Shown here: positions 31,217-41,011 of the stretch, in pieces
Position numbering within the stretch: position 1 is the stretch's first letter
Layout: every line of letters starts with the position of its first letter
Origin: Allomuricauda sp.
GTDB taxonomy: Bacteria > Bacteroidota > Bacteroidia > Flavobacteriales > Flavobacteriaceae
Direction of reading: 5' to 3'
DNA length: 64,000 nt
Assembly (NCBI RefSeq): GCF_028280385.1
Contig: NZ_JANQLX010000003.1
Location: 526,825 to 590,824, forward strand
Notes under the pieces: model-generated
Seen by the model: the letters and a program-made list of their open reading frames with translations, nothing else
What the model was told of the DNA's origin: nothing
The model's database searches: none
Program-made: the position numbers and the translations under genes

Positions 31217-33421
31217 ATGGAAATACAACAATTTCGATACGATAATAAGATCGTACAAAAGTTTTTATACGCCACCATGCTGTGGGGTGTTGTTGGAATG
31301 TTGGTGGGCCTCCTGCTGGCATTCATGTTTTTGTTCCCTAACATAACAGACGGCATTTCATGGTTGAGTTTTGGGCGTATCCGTCCCTTGCACACCAATG
31401 CGGTGATCTTTGCCTTTGTGGGGAACGCCATTTTTGCCGGGGTCTACTATTCCACACAGCGATTGCTCAAAACCCGAATGTACAGTGATGCATTGAGCAA
31501 TATCAATTTCTGGGGATGGCAGTTGATCATTGTGGCCGCGGCCATAACCCTGCCCTTGGGATATACAACCTCCAAGGAATACGCAGAACTTGAGTGGCCC
31601 ATAGACTTGGCCATCGCCGTGGTTTGGGTGGTTTTTGGCTGGAACCTCATAGCAACGATCCTGAAAAGAAGACAGCGCCACCTCTATGTGGCCATATGGT
31701 TTTACTTGGCCACTTTCGTGACCGTGGCGGTGTTGCATATCTTCAATAGCCTGGAATTGCCAGTATCCGCACTTAAAAGTTATTCGGTTTATGCCGGGGT
31801 GCAGGATGCGTTGGTACAATGGTGGTACGGCCATAATGCGGTGGCATTTTTCTTGACCACTCCTTTTTTGGGACTGATGTACTACTTTGTTCCCAAGGCT
31901 GCCAACCGTCCTATTTATTCCTATAGGCTTTCCATTGTGCACTTCTGGTCCTTGATCTTTATCTATATCTGGGCCGGACCGCACCACTTGTTATATTCAT
32001 CCTTACCGGATTGGGCACAAAACCTTGGGGTAGTGTTCTCCGTTATGTTGATAGCACCCTCATGGGGTGGTATGATCAATGGTTTGTTGACCCTCCGTGG
32101 GGTTTGGGACAAGGTCCGAAGTGATGCCACCTTGAAATTTATGGTGGTTGCCATCACCGGCTATGGTATGGCCACTTTTGAAGGCCCCATGTTGTCCCTC
32201 AAAAATGTAAATGCCATTGCCCACTTTAGCGATTGGATCATTGCCCACGTTCATGTTGGCGCTTTGGCTTGGAATGGCTTCTTGACCTTTGGTATGATCT
32301 ATTGGTTGGTGCCTAAAATGTTCAAGACCACATTGTACTCCAAAGGTTTGGCCAACTTCCATTTCTGGATAGGCACCCTGGGAATCATTCTATATGCCCT
32401 GCCCATGTACGTGGCCGGATTTACCCAAGCTTTGATGTGGAAAGAATTCAACCCAGATGGTAGTTTGGTATATGGTAACTTCTTGGAAACCGTTACCCAG
32501 ATCATTCCTATGTACTGGATGAGGGCCATTGGAGGTAGCTTATTCATTGTAGGGATGTTGATCATGATCTACAACGTGGTGGTTACCATTAGAAAGGGCA
32601 GTAGTGTTGAAGATGAATTGGCTGAAGCACCAGCCCTGGCACGAGTGTCCAAAAGAAGGGTGGCCGGGGAAACCTTTCACAATTGGTTGGAAAGAAGACC
32701 GGTACAGTTGACCATTTTGGCCACAATTGCCATCTTGATCGGGGGAATCATCCAGATTGTTCCCACCATATTGGTAAAATCCAATATACCCACCATAACC
32801 AGTGTAAAACCTTATACGCCTTTGGAATTGGAAGGACGTGACCTTTATATCCGGGAAGGATGTGTGGGATGTCACTCCCAGATGATTCGTCCATTTAGAA
32901 GTGAAGTGGAACGGTATGGAGAATATGCAAAAGCAGGTGAGTTTGTCTATGACCACCCTTTCCTATGGGGAAGTAAGCGTACAGGTCCCGACTTGCTGCG
33001 TGTTGGAGGGAAATACTCGGACAATTGGCATTTGAACCATATGTACGATCCACAAAGTACATCTGCTGGCTCTATCATGCCTGCCTATCAATGGTTGGTT
33101 CTTAACAAGCACGACAGAAGCCAGGTGGAAAGCAAAATGGAGGTCATGGTTTCCTTAGGGGTTCCCTATACCGATGAAGATATTGCCAACGCCCAGCAAT
33201 CCATGGCCGAACAGGCAGAGACCATTGAAAAGAACCTATATACCGATCCTGAATTTGCAAAGACCTATGAGGCCGACAAAAAATATGCGCAGGATAACGG
33301 AGAGGACTTTGTGGAGATGAGAGACCGGGAAATTGTAGCCTTGATCGCCTATCTGCAAAGATTGGGTACGGATATCAAGATGCAGGATACTGAAGAACTG
33401 ATATCGCAGAACAAAGAATAA
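31217..33421 (+). CDS. ccoNO: Cbb3-type cytochrome c oxidase, fused subunits I and II (CcoN-CcoO)
   Basis: A 734-residue fusion. Residues 1 to about 475 are CcoN: about twelve membrane helices with haem and copper ligands in LHTNAVIFAF, WWYGHNAVAFF, WAGPHHLLY and HVHVGALAWNG. After a link with another membrane segment (about 500-520), the CcoO part carries one c-type haem site CVGCH (549-553) and DNWHLNHMYDPQSTSAGSIMPAY. Fusion of subunits I and II is usual in Bacteroidota. This is the oxygen-reducing, proton-pumping core of high-affinity respiration. Subunits Q and P follow directly. Confidence 0.96.
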   Translation: MEIQQFRYDNKIVQKFLYATMLWGVVGMLVGLLLAFMFLFPNITDGISWLSFGRIRPLHTNAVIFAFVGNAIFAGVYYSTQRLLKTRMYSDALSNINFWGWQLIIVAAAITLPLGYTTSKEYAELEWPIDLAIAVVWVVFGWNLIATILKRRQRHLYVAIWFYLATFVTVAVLHIFNSLELPVSALKSYSVYAGVQDALVQWWYGHNAVAFFLTTPFLGLMYYFVPKAANRPIYSYRLSIVHFWSLIFIYIWAGPHHLLYSSLPDWAQNLGVVFSVMLIAPSWGGMINGLLTLRGVWDKVRSDATLKFMVVAITGYGMATFEGPMLSLKNVNAIAHFSDWIIAHVHVGALAWNGFLTFGMIYWLVPKMFKTTLYSKGLANFHFWIGTLGIILYALPMYVAGFTQALMWKEFNPDGSLVYGNFLETVTQIIPMYWMRAIGGSLFIVGMLIMIYNVVVTIRKGSSVEDELAEAPALARVSKRRVAGETFHNWLERRPVQLTILATIAILIGGIIQIVPTILVKSNIPTITSVKPYTPLELEGRDLYIREGCVGCHSQMIRPFRSEVERYGEYAKAGEFVYDHPFLWGSKRTGPDLLRVGGKYSDNWHLNHMYDPQSTSAGSIMPAYQWLVLNKHDRSQVESKMEVMVSLGVPYTDEDIANAQQSMAEQAETIEKNLYTDPEFAKTYEADKKYAQDNGEDFVEMRDREIVALIAYLQRLGTDIKMQDTEELISQNKE

Positions 33422-33492
33422 AAAGAATCAGGATGCTTGAATCAAGTAATAACGTACGTCTGACATCTAGCATCTAAAAATCCATAAAAGAT

Positions 33493-33678
33493 ATGTTGAA
33501 ATTCGTTAAAAACCATATGGAGAGCATTGAAGGGGTAGCCAGTTATCCCATGATATCGCTTTTGATCTTCTTTGTCTTTTTTGTAGCCCTCTTTTGGTGG
33601 GTGTTTACCGCTACCAAGGAACATGTGAAAGAGATGAGCGAATTGCCTTTAGATAACGATCAACCACACAAACTATAA
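33493..33678 (+). CDS. ccoQ: CcoQ/FixQ-like small subunit
   Basis: A 61-residue protein with one membrane segment (ISLLIFFVFFVALFWWVF, about 22-39) and a charged tail rich in E and D. Position between ccoNO and ccoP and the WWVFTA motif make it the CcoQ equivalent, which stabilises the complex. It ends 4 bp before ccoP. Confidence 0.85.
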   Translation: MLKFVKNHMESIEGVASYPMISLLIFFVFFVALFWWVFTATKEHVKEMSELPLDNDQPHKL

Positions 33679-33682
33679 AATT

Positions 33683-34633
33683 ATGAGCACAAGAACACCT
33701 TGGTGGATTCGCATTCCGGTGATTTTCTTTTTGATCTTCGGACTAATGGAATATTTCATCGACTCCGGCGATAAACCCGCAATTATCGAATACCCGATCA
33801 CACAGTTTTTTCTATTGTTGGTCCTAATGATTTTAATCGCTATTGAGCTGATTCTAAAATCTATTGAAAATGTAATGTTCCAGACCCTTTCAGAAGAGGC
33901 AAAAGACAAATATTTGGCGGAAAAGGCCAGAAAGAGGGAATGGACATGGGCCAAGAACGTATACAAAAATTTGACCAAGAGTAGGGATATCAAAGAGGAA
34001 AGTGAGATTATCATGGACCACAATTATGACGGTATCCGCGAACTGGACAATGTATTGCCGCCGTGGTGGGTATACCTGTTTTACGCCACCATAATATTTG
34101 GGGTCATTTATTTGGTGCGGTTCCATGTCATTGGCGATTATGACCAAGCCACGGAATACGAACAGGAAGTGGCCGCGGCAAAACTGGCCATTGAGGAATA
34201 CAAAAAGACCGCCAAGGATTTGGTGGATGTGAATACAGTGGAATTTCTTTCCGAAGCCGCTGACCTAAGTGCAGGGAAACAGATTTTCACCGATAACTGT
34301 GTGGTTTGCCACATGGCCGACGGTGGAGGGGGGATTGGCCCCAACCTCACAGATGATTACTGGATTTTGGGAGGAGGTATCAAAAACGTGTTCAATACCA
34401 TTTCCGAAGGTGGCCGTGACGGTAAGGGAATGGTGGCATGGAAACAAAGTCTAAAACCGGCCGAAATGGCTCAGGTGGCCAGTTACGTGCTTACTTTGGG
34501 TGGCACAACACCAGCCAATCCCAAGGCTCCTGAAGGGGATATCTGGATAGATCCAGATGCGCCGGAAGAAGGGGAATCCGAAGAAACACCGGCAGAACAG
34601 GTGTCGGATTCCACAGATGTTGCCATGAACTAA
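33683..34633 (+). CDS. ccoP: Cbb3-type oxidase subunit III (CcoP), monohaem
   Basis: A 316-residue protein. Two N-terminal hydrophobic segments (about 8-21 and 33-52), a charged linker, the CcoP-typical HNYDGIRELDNVLPPWWVYLFYATI with a third segment, then one cytochrome c domain with CVVCH (206-210) and a Met ligand region in GKGMVAW. Proteobacterial CcoP has two haems; this one has one, as is common in Bacteroidota. An acidic, Pro-rich C-terminal tail follows (about 285-316). It passes electrons to CcoNO. Confidence 0.93.
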   Translation: MSTRTPWWIRIPVIFFLIFGLMEYFIDSGDKPAIIEYPITQFFLLLVLMILIAIELILKSIENVMFQTLSEEAKDKYLAEKARKREWTWAKNVYKNLTKSRDIKEESEIIMDHNYDGIRELDNVLPPWWVYLFYATIIFGVIYLVRFHVIGDYDQATEYEQEVAAAKLAIEEYKKTAKDLVDVNTVEFLSEAADLSAGKQIFTDNCVVCHMADGGGGIGPNLTDDYWILGGGIKNVFNTISEGGRDGKGMVAWKQSLKPAEMAQVASYVLTLGGTTPANPKAPEGDIWIDPDAPEEGESEETPAEQVSDSTDVAMN

Positions 34634-34699
34634 ACATAGAGCAGTGTTTTCCCTTCGGGGAAGTTGTCCGAAGGACAAAAAGGGTATAAAGAAATTGCA

Positions 34700-36109
34700 A
34701 TGGAAGAAAATTTTAGGGATTCCATAGGTACCATTACCAAAGAAGGGAAACGGGCCTGGATCTATCCCAAAAAACCGAGCGGGCAGTTTTACAAGTATCG
34801 CAAATATGTGAGCTATGGCCTGTTGCTTTTTCTGTTCGCATCCCCTTTTATAAAGATCAAGGGGCACCAGTTTTTGTTGTTCAATGTGGTGGAACGACGG
34901 TTTAACATCTTTGGATTTCCGTTTTGGCCACAGGATTTTCACTTGGTGGTGATCTCCATGATCATAGGGGTTATTTTCATTGCCCTTTTTACAGTGGCAT
35001 ACGGCCGTATTTTTTGCGGATGGATATGCCCACAGACCATTTTTATGGAAATGGTCTTTAGAAGAATTGAATACTGGATAGATGGGGACCGTGGGGCTCA
35101 GACCCGATTGGACAAAGCACCATGGAATGCCCAAAAAATCTGGAAACGTTCCTTGAAATGGACGCTCTTTTTTATCATTTCCTTTTTGATTGCCAACGTG
35201 TTCTTGGCGTATCTCATAGGCAGTGATAAATTGATTGCGTATGTCACCGACGGACCCATGGCTCATTTGGGCACCATGGTGCCGCTTCTGATCTTTACCG
35301 GGGTGTTCTATTTTGTTTTTGCATGGTTCCGGGAGCAGGTATGTATCATAGCCTGTCCCTACGGAAGGTTGCAAGGGGTTTTGTTGGATGATAAATCCAT
35401 TGTGGTGGCATACGATCATCAACGTGGGGAAGGAGAAGCCGGTCGTAAGAAGTTTAGAAAGAATGAGGATCGTGATGCGCTGGGTCATGGGGATTGTATT
35501 GATTGCTTTCAGTGCGTTAATGTGTGTCCAACGGGAATAGACATTAGAAATGGCACCCAGTTGGAATGCGTAAACTGCACAGCTTGTATTGATGAATGCG
35601 ACCATATCATGGAAAGCATTAACAAGCCCAAGGGGCTCATCCGGTACGCCAGCGAGGATGAGATCAACAAAAAGGAAAAGTTCAGGTTCACGGCTCGGAT
35701 GAAAGGCTATACTGCGGTGCTCACCGTATTGACAGGAATCCTTATTGGGATGTTGTTCCTACGGAACGAACTGGAGGCCAACATCCTTCGGTTGCCTGGG
35801 CAACTTTATGAACGAAAGGAGAACAACATCATCAGCAACGTGTATACCTATAAATTGGTAAACAAGACCACCAGCGATGTAGAGGACGTAAGTTTTAAAC
35901 TGATGTCGCACAAAGGGGAGATTAAAATGGTGTCACAAGAACGTTTTAAGGTCCCGGCAGAAGAACTCGCCGAAGGCACCTTGTTCATCGAGATCAATGC
36001 GGCTACCCTTACGGGAGATAAGGATAAGTTAAAAATAGGGGTGTACAGTGGGGACAAATTAATTGAAACCACCGTAACCCAATTTTTGGCACCAAGAAGT
36101 TATAATTAG
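34700..36109 (+). CDS. ccoG: Cytochrome c oxidase accessory protein CcoG (ferredoxin-type)
   Basis: From ATG 34700 (MEENFRDSIG) the protein has 469 residues; an upstream TTG in frame lies in the intergenic leader and is less likely. About five membrane segments, with CGWICPQTIFMEM, CIIACPYGR and two 4Fe-4S ferredoxin motifs (CIDCFQCVNVCP and CVNCTACIDECD). CcoG acts as a cupric reductase or electron carrier for copper delivery in cbb3 assembly. The C-terminal part is an Ig-like periplasmic domain. Located between ccoP and fixH. Confidence 0.94.
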   Translation: MEENFRDSIGTITKEGKRAWIYPKKPSGQFYKYRKYVSYGLLLFLFASPFIKIKGHQFLLFNVVERRFNIFGFPFWPQDFHLVVISMIIGVIFIALFTVAYGRIFCGWICPQTIFMEMVFRRIEYWIDGDRGAQTRLDKAPWNAQKIWKRSLKWTLFFIISFLIANVFLAYLIGSDKLIAYVTDGPMAHLGTMVPLLIFTGVFYFVFAWFREQVCIIACPYGRLQGVLLDDKSIVVAYDHQRGEGEAGRKKFRKNEDRDALGHGDCIDCFQCVNVCPTGIDIRNGTQLECVNCTACIDECDHIMESINKPKGLIRYASEDEINKKEKFRFTARMKGYTAVLTVLTGILIGMLFLRNELEANILRLPGQLYERKENNIISNVYTYKLVNKTTSDVEDVSFKLMSHKGEIKMVSQERFKVPAEELAEGTLFIEINAATLTGDKDKLKIGVYSGDKLIETTVTQFLAPRSYN

Positions 36110-36145
36110 CGAAAGGTCTTTGGCCCATCGCTTAAAATCAAAGAA

Positions 36146-36592
36146 ATGAAAATAAACTGGGGAACTGGAATAGTAATAGCCTTTGTGGCATTCATCGCTT
36201 TTATCCTCTATTTCGTGGTTCGGATGAGCACGGATGACAGGGCCAACCATGATTTGGTAACGGATGACTACTACAAGCAGGAATTGGCATATCAAAAGGA
36301 AATTGACGCCTCCAATTCTGCGGCCAAGATGAATGCAAAGCTAAAGGTGGAAAAAACCAAAGAAGGAATAAAAATTGTTTTTCCAGCCCAATTTGACCAT
36401 AAAAAAATTGAAGGACTAGTATCCCTTTACAGACCGTCCAACAAGCACTTGGATCATAACTTTCCCATAAGTTTGTCCAATACACATTTGCTCATACCTG
36501 ACAATAGCTTGGTGGGCGGTCGATGGGATATTACCGTAAAGTGGTCGTATGAAGGTAACACCTTTTTACATAAAGAAAAATTGATTTACTAA
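36146..36592 (+). CDS. fixH: FixH family protein
   Basis: A 148-residue protein with one N-terminal membrane segment (about 6-26) and the FixH signature LVTDDYYKQELAYQKEIDA. The periplasmic part forms an Ig-like beta domain ending VKWSYEGNTFLHKEKL. FixH/CcoH is an assembly factor of cbb3 oxidases. It follows ccoG by 36 bp and precedes the SafE-like gene by 3 bp. Confidence 0.92.
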   Translation: MKINWGTGIVIAFVAFIAFILYFVVRMSTDDRANHDLVTDDYYKQELAYQKEIDASNSAAKMNAKLKVEKTKEGIKIVFPAQFDHKKIEGLVSLYRPSNKHLDHNFPISLSNTHLLIPDNSLVGGRWDITVKWSYEGNTFLHKEKLIY

Positions 36593-36595
36593 ACC

Positions 36596-37306
36596 ATGTT
36601 GGTATCCGCTGTGGCACTGGGTTTTTTGGGAAGCTTGCACTGCTTGGGCATGTGCGGCCCCATTGCCTTTATGTTGCCATTAAATCATGAAAACAAGCTC
36701 AGAAAAATAGGTCAACTGTCCATCTACCACCTGGGTAGGTTGTTTGCCTATGGCACCATTGGCGTGTTGTTCGGTTTTTTGGGCAAAGGACTATCCATTT
36801 TTGGAATGCAGCAGAAATTGTCCATTGGAATGGGAGTTCTAATGATCTTACTGGTAGTTATCCCCACTAAATTCTTTAACACATCTAAACTTTCCAGGCC
36901 CATTTACGCCGTATTGGGCAGGATAAAATCAAAACTGGGCGCCGAACTTAAAAAGAAAACTCCGGATGCCTTTTTAACCATTGGGTTCTTAAACGGATTT
37001 TTACCATGTGGACTGGTCTATATGGCACTTTTAGGAGCAATTGCCCTTGGAAATCCATGGGAAGGAGGACTCTATATGGCCCTGTTCGGGATGGGCACCA
37101 TTCCATTAATGACGACGGCAGCGTACTCCCATAGTCTGTTCTCGGGGTCGTTGAGAACAAAATTCAGAAAGTTGGTTCCTGTTTTTGTGGCCTTGATAGG
37201 GGCCTTGTTCATCATCCGGGGACTTGGACTTGGCATCCCCTATGTGTCCCCAAAACCAATGAACCCCCAAATGGAATCTGCCAGTATGGAATGTCATCAA
37301 CCTTAG
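36596..37306 (+). CDS. SafE/TauE family membrane protein associated with cbb3 assembly
   Basis: A 236-residue integral membrane protein with six or so helices. It begins LVSAVALGFLGSLHCLGMCGPIAFML, the Cys/His-rich opening of the SafE-type heavy-metal transport proteins next to cco clusters, and repeats a FLPCGLVYMALLGAI motif in the second half. These are proposed to handle copper for oxidase assembly. The C-terminus contains MECHQ, a possible metal ligand set. Last gene of the cco transcript, 13 bp before the CoA-transferase gene. Confidence 0.88.
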   Translation: MLVSAVALGFLGSLHCLGMCGPIAFMLPLNHENKLRKIGQLSIYHLGRLFAYGTIGVLFGFLGKGLSIFGMQQKLSIGMGVLMILLVVIPTKFFNTSKLSRPIYAVLGRIKSKLGAELKKKTPDAFLTIGFLNGFLPCGLVYMALLGAIALGNPWEGGLYMALFGMGTIPLMTTAAYSHSLFSGSLRTKFRKLVPVFVALIGALFIIRGLGLGIPYVSPKPMNPQMESASMECHQP

Positions 37307-37319
37307 CAAAAAAATTACC

Positions 37320-38588
37320 GTGAAAATAACAACAACAGAAGAAGCCGTAGGCTTGGTCAAATCAGGGGATAGGGTTTTCGTACAAGGTGCGGCCATGACC
37401 CCCAACGAACTTGTGGATGCGCTTTGTGAGCGCCATAAAGAGTTAAAGGATGTGGAAATTATTTCCATCCATACCGAAGGAAATGCCCTTTACACTGAAG
37501 AGCCATACAACAATACATTTACTCTCAATTCTTGTTTTGTGGGAGGCAATGTCAGGAAAAGTGTCAATACCCCAAATGCGGGATATATTCCTATATTTTT
37601 GAGTGAAATCCCATGGCTGTTCAAAAGAAATATTTTGCCGTTGGATGTTGCCATAGTGCAAGTTTCCACTCCGGATAAACATGGTTATTGCTCCCTTGGG
37701 GTTTCGGTGGATGTGGCACTACCCGCAGTACGTACGGCCAAAAAAATAATTGCGCAGATCAATCCGTATGTGCCCCGCACACATGGTACGGGAATTGTAC
37801 ATGTGGATGAAATTGAATTTGCCATCGAGGTAAACCGGCCCATCCATGAGCACGAACCAGGAACCATTTCCGAACTAGAACATAAAATAGGGTCCAATGT
37901 AGCCTCTTTGATTGAGGATGGTGCTACCCTTCAAATGGGTATTGGCAACATTCCCAATGCGGTACTGGACAATTTGACGGGCCACCAGCGCTTGGGAATC
38001 CATACCGAAATGTTCTCCGATGGAGTACTGCCCCTTATTGAAAAAGGAGTCATCACAGGGGTGGACAAGGCGGTAAAGCGAGGCAAGATTGTTAGTTGTT
38101 TTGCCGTGGGTTCCAGAAAACTCTACGATTTTATCGATGATAACCCCATCTGTGATTTTAGGGACTCGGGCTATACCAACGATACGGCCAGAATCCGAAG
38201 AAATCCAAAGGTGACGGCGATCAACAGCGCCATTGAGATAGACCTTACCGGCCAAGTGTGCGCCGATACCATTGGGAGTTATCAGTTTTCAGGTGTTGGC
38301 GGACAGATGGATTTTATTCGAGGCGCCTCCCTTTCTGAAGGAGGGAAGCCTATTTTTGCCATGTCCGCAGCCACCAAAAAAGGGGTTTCCAAGATCGTTC
38401 CCTTCTTACGGGAAGGTGCAGGTGTTACAACCACTAGGGCACACGTGCACTACGTAGCCACGGAATATGGGGTGGTCAATCTTTATGGAAAGAACCTTCA
38501 GCAACGGGCAAAAGCGTTGACCTCCATAGCCCACCCTGATCATAGGGAAGTCTTGGAAAAGGCGGCCTACGAAAGGTTCCATCAATAA
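37320..38588 (+). CDS. Acetyl-CoA hydrolase/transferase family protein
   Basis: A 422-residue protein starting at GTG 37320. The GVGGQMDFIRGASLSEGGKP segment and the HGTGIVHVDEIEFAIE segment are family hallmarks, with an active-site Glu in the HTEMFSDG region. Members transfer CoA between acetyl-CoA and acids such as 4-hydroxybutyrate, succinate or butyrate. It follows the SafE-like gene by 13 bp, so it is probably co-expressed with the oxidase cluster at low oxygen, where acetate or other acids may be handled. Exact acceptor unknown. Confidence 0.88.
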   Translation: MKITTTEEAVGLVKSGDRVFVQGAAMTPNELVDALCERHKELKDVEIISIHTEGNALYTEEPYNNTFTLNSCFVGGNVRKSVNTPNAGYIPIFLSEIPWLFKRNILPLDVAIVQVSTPDKHGYCSLGVSVDVALPAVRTAKKIIAQINPYVPRTHGTGIVHVDEIEFAIEVNRPIHEHEPGTISELEHKIGSNVASLIEDGATLQMGIGNIPNAVLDNLTGHQRLGIHTEMFSDGVLPLIEKGVITGVDKAVKRGKIVSCFAVGSRKLYDFIDDNPICDFRDSGYTNDTARIRRNPKVTAINSAIEIDLTGQVCADTIGSYQFSGVGGQMDFIRGASLSEGGKPIFAMSAATKKGVSKIVPFLREGAGVTTTRAHVHYVATEYGVVNLYGKNLQQRAKALTSIAHPDHREVLEKAAYERFHQ

Positions 38589-38596
38589 CTGAAACA

Positions 38597-38625
38597 AAAA
38601 AAGGGAAGCAATTTGCTTCCCTTTT
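38597..38625. terminator. Bidirectional terminator
   Basis: Stem AAGGGAAGCA (38601-38610) pairs with TGCTTCCCTT (38614-38623), A-run before and T-run after, between the convergent CoA-transferase and USP genes. Confidence 0.85.
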
Positions 38626-38661
38626 CCCTATCGCATAAAACCCAATCAAAAAACCAAACAA

Positions 38662-39483
38662 TCAAAGTTTAAAGGTTACAACGGCCGTGTTGGAGTGATT
38701 GGCAATGTTCTCGCCAATACTGCCCATAAAGAAGTGCGATAGACCCCTTCGCCCATGGGTAGGGATGCCGATCAGATCGGCGGCAACCGACTCGCTGTAG
38801 TTTAGTACACCTTTTTCCACGGTGTAATCGTTATAAATTTGAACCTCGAGTCCAACCTTGGCCAGGTTAAGGAACTTTGAAACCCGATTATAGGCATCTT
38901 CGGTGCTCAAAAACTCGTCGCCGGGAGTGTTGATGTAGACCAAATGTAATTGCGATTTAAAGGTCTTTGCCATATCCACGGCTTTGAGTAGAGCCGGAAC
39001 GCTTTCGTCCTTAAAGTCGCAGGCAAAAACAAAACGCTCCGGTCTAAAATTTTCTACATCCCCTTTAATGACCAGTACGGGGATATCTGAAGTGCGTACC
39101 ACACGTTCCGTATTGGAACCGATAAATATTTCCTGTAATCCATCCGTGCCATGTGATCCCATTACGATCAAGTCAGCATTGTGCTTTTCTGCCACATCAC
39201 TCACTTCACTGAACACTTTATAGTGCTTGATTATTGGAATGATGTTGACCCCTTTTAAATAGGGTTTATCCAAGAAATCGTTGAAGCGCTGTTCTCCTAT
39301 TCTTATGAGATGGACAATCTGTTCTTGCGGAATATATCCTGTGTCGGACATAATGGCCGGGGAAAGTTCCAACATATGTAACACCAACAGTTCGGCATCG
39401 TGCTCTTTGGCAAGATTGGCAGCCACCTTTAGGGCTTTTTCAGACTGTTGTGAAAAATCTACGGGTACAATAATACTTTTCAT
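38662..39483 (-). CDS. Universal stress protein, two UspA domains
   Basis: A 273-residue tandem UspA protein. Domain 1 starts KSIIVPVDFSQQSEKAL and has the loop GSHGTDGLQEIFIGSNTERVV; domain 2 (about 148-273) starts RFVFACDFKDES and has GIPTHGRRGLSHFFMGS, both ATP-binding. Thus both halves look active, unlike the one at 25543. The gene starts 17 bp after hemN ends, so it is co-transcribed from the hemN promoter with its FNR-type site. Confidence 0.92.
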   Translation of the reverse strand: MKSIIVPVDFSQQSEKALKVAANLAKEHDAELLVLHMLELSPAIMSDTGYIPQEQIVHLIRIGEQRFNDFLDKPYLKGVNIIPIIKHYKVFSEVSDVAEKHNADLIVMGSHGTDGLQEIFIGSNTERVVRTSDIPVLVIKGDVENFRPERFVFACDFKDESVPALLKAVDMAKTFKSQLHLVYINTPGDEFLSTEDAYNRVSKFLNLAKVGLEVQIYNDYTVEKGVLNYSESVAADLIGIPTHGRRGLSHFFMGSIGENIANHSNTAVVTFKL

Positions 39484-39500
39484 TTGATTCGGGTTTTATG

Positions 39501-40856
39501 TTAAACGGTCATAGAGAACAATCGGGTCTCTGGCTTTTTCCGATGTAGCTTTAAATCAAAAGCCATGCTGATGTTCCTAATGAATGGTCTTCCTTTTGGA
39601 GTGACCTTGATTTGATCGGTGCCAATCTCCACCAATCCGTCTGCCTCCAATTCGGCTAGGTTCTCAATGATTCTCTGAAAATCGTTTATATAAGTGCCCG
39701 TCAAATCCCATTGGGTTTCAAAATGGCACATTAGATTTAAAATATGTTTTCGGATGGTCTGATCCTCCGCGGACAAAATATGACCTCGGAATATGGGAAT
39801 GATCCCTTGGGAGACCAGATGTTCATATTCTTCCAAACTTTTTACGTTTTGCGCAAAACCGTACCAACTATCGCTGATGCTTGATACCCCAAGTCCAACC
39901 ATAAGCTGGGTCTTGGAAGCGGTGTATCCCATAAAATTCCGGTGGAGGGTGCCGTTTTCCATGGCGATGTACAGACTGTCGTTGGGCAACGCAAAATGAT
40001 CCATGCCCACATCTTTGTAACCAAACTCGGTCAACATTTTTTTGCCGAGTTCGTATTGCTGCTTTTTAACTTCGGAAGTGGGCAGGTCTGCATCTTTATA
40101 ACCACGTTGTCCGTTGCCTTTCATCCAAGGTACATGGGCATAGCTGTAAAAGGCAATACGGTCTGGCCTAAGGGCATTGGTCTTAATGACCGTTTCCCTT
40201 ACATCCTTTAAGGTTTGGAACGGCAAACCGTAAATAATGTCGTGCCCAACGGAGGTATATCCTATTTCCCGGGCCCATTCCGTTACCTTTTTTACGTTCT
40301 CAAAAGGCTGGATTCGGTTAATGGCCTTTTGAACCGTTGCGCTATAGTCCTGCACACCAAAGCAGACCCTCCTAAACCCCACATCAAAAAGGGCCTGCAA
40401 GTGTGCCTTGGTTGTATTGTTGGGATGCCCTTCAAAACTGAATTCGGGCATTTCGGCTTTTTTGCCCCATCTTAAAATTCCTTTTATAAGCATTTGCAGG
40501 TGCTCCGGGGAAAAGAAAGTTGGGGTTCCCCCACCCAAATGAATTTCTTTGATGATCGGTCTGGAACCCAATAGATCACAGTAGAGTTTCCATTCCTTCA
40601 GTACCGTATTAATATAAGGGAGTTCCAGTTCATGTCTTTTGGTAATGCGCTTATGACAACCGCAGAAAGTACACATACTTTCACAAAAAGGAAGGTGGAT
40701 GTAAAGGCTAATGCCATCTTCAGCAGATTCCTGATAGGCCTGCACCACGCTATTTTTCCACTTTTTTCCGGAGAAACTTTCCAAATCCCAATAAGGCACA
40801 GTTGGATAACTGGTATATCGGGGTCCGGGCACATTATACTTTTGAACTAGACACAT
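39501..40856 (-). CDS. hemN: Oxygen-independent coproporphyrinogen III dehydrogenase HemN
   Basis: A 451-residue radical SAM enzyme. The opening YNVPGPRYTSYPTVPYW and cluster motif CESMCTFCGC (58-67) are HemN-specific. GGGTPTF and EGHPNN follow. It converts coproporphyrinogen III to protoporphyrinogen IX without oxygen, giving haem for the cbb3 oxidase under low oxygen. The promoter has an FNR-type site and a perfect -7 box. A USP gene follows in the same transcript. Confidence 0.95.
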   Translation of the reverse strand: MCLVQKYNVPGPRYTSYPTVPYWDLESFSGKKWKNSVVQAYQESAEDGISLYIHLPFCESMCTFCGCHKRITKRHELELPYINTVLKEWKLYCDLLGSRPIIKEIHLGGGTPTFFSPEHLQMLIKGILRWGKKAEMPEFSFEGHPNNTTKAHLQALFDVGFRRVCFGVQDYSATVQKAINRIQPFENVKKVTEWAREIGYTSVGHDIIYGLPFQTLKDVRETVIKTNALRPDRIAFYSYAHVPWMKGNGQRGYKDADLPTSEVKKQQYELGKKMLTEFGYKDVGMDHFALPNDSLYIAMENGTLHRNFMGYTASKTQLMVGLGVSSISDSWYGFAQNVKSLEEYEHLVSQGIIPIFRGHILSAEDQTIRKHILNLMCHFETQWDLTGTYINDFQRIIENLAELEADGLVEIGTDQIKVTPKGRPFIRNISMAFDLKLHRKKPETRLFSMTV

Positions 40857-40875
40857 AGGGGTTTATTGTTTATAT

Positions 40876-40918
40876 CAAAATTACCGCTGCATGCGCTCAA
40901 AAAACATGATAATTGTCA
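40876..40918 (-). promoter_or_regulatory. FNR-type site and -7 box for hemN
   Basis: TGATAATTGTCA (40907-40918), 23 bp, then TAATTTTG (40883-40876, minus strand), a perfect TAnnTTTG. Faces a second site for the divergent gene 19 bp away. Confidence 0.85.
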
Positions 40919-40936
40919 GGCGAAAATTCCCCGGCC

Positions 40937-40979
40937 TGATAAGTGTCATATTTTAACAGCTTGAGCCATTGTAGTTTTA
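40937..40979 (+). promoter_or_regulatory. FNR-type site and -7 box for the GCS2-CBS gene
   Basis: TGATAAGTGTCA (40937-40948), 23 bp, then TAGTTTTA (40972-40979). Confidence 0.8.
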
Positions 40980-41011
40980 TACCATTCCGAAAAACCATCA
41001 AGTTCATAAAC

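Noticed and set aside
34451..35605. Long minus-strand open frame of 384 codons
   Set aside because: Antisense to ccoP and ccoG with their clear conserved motifs; composition is that of a shadow frame.
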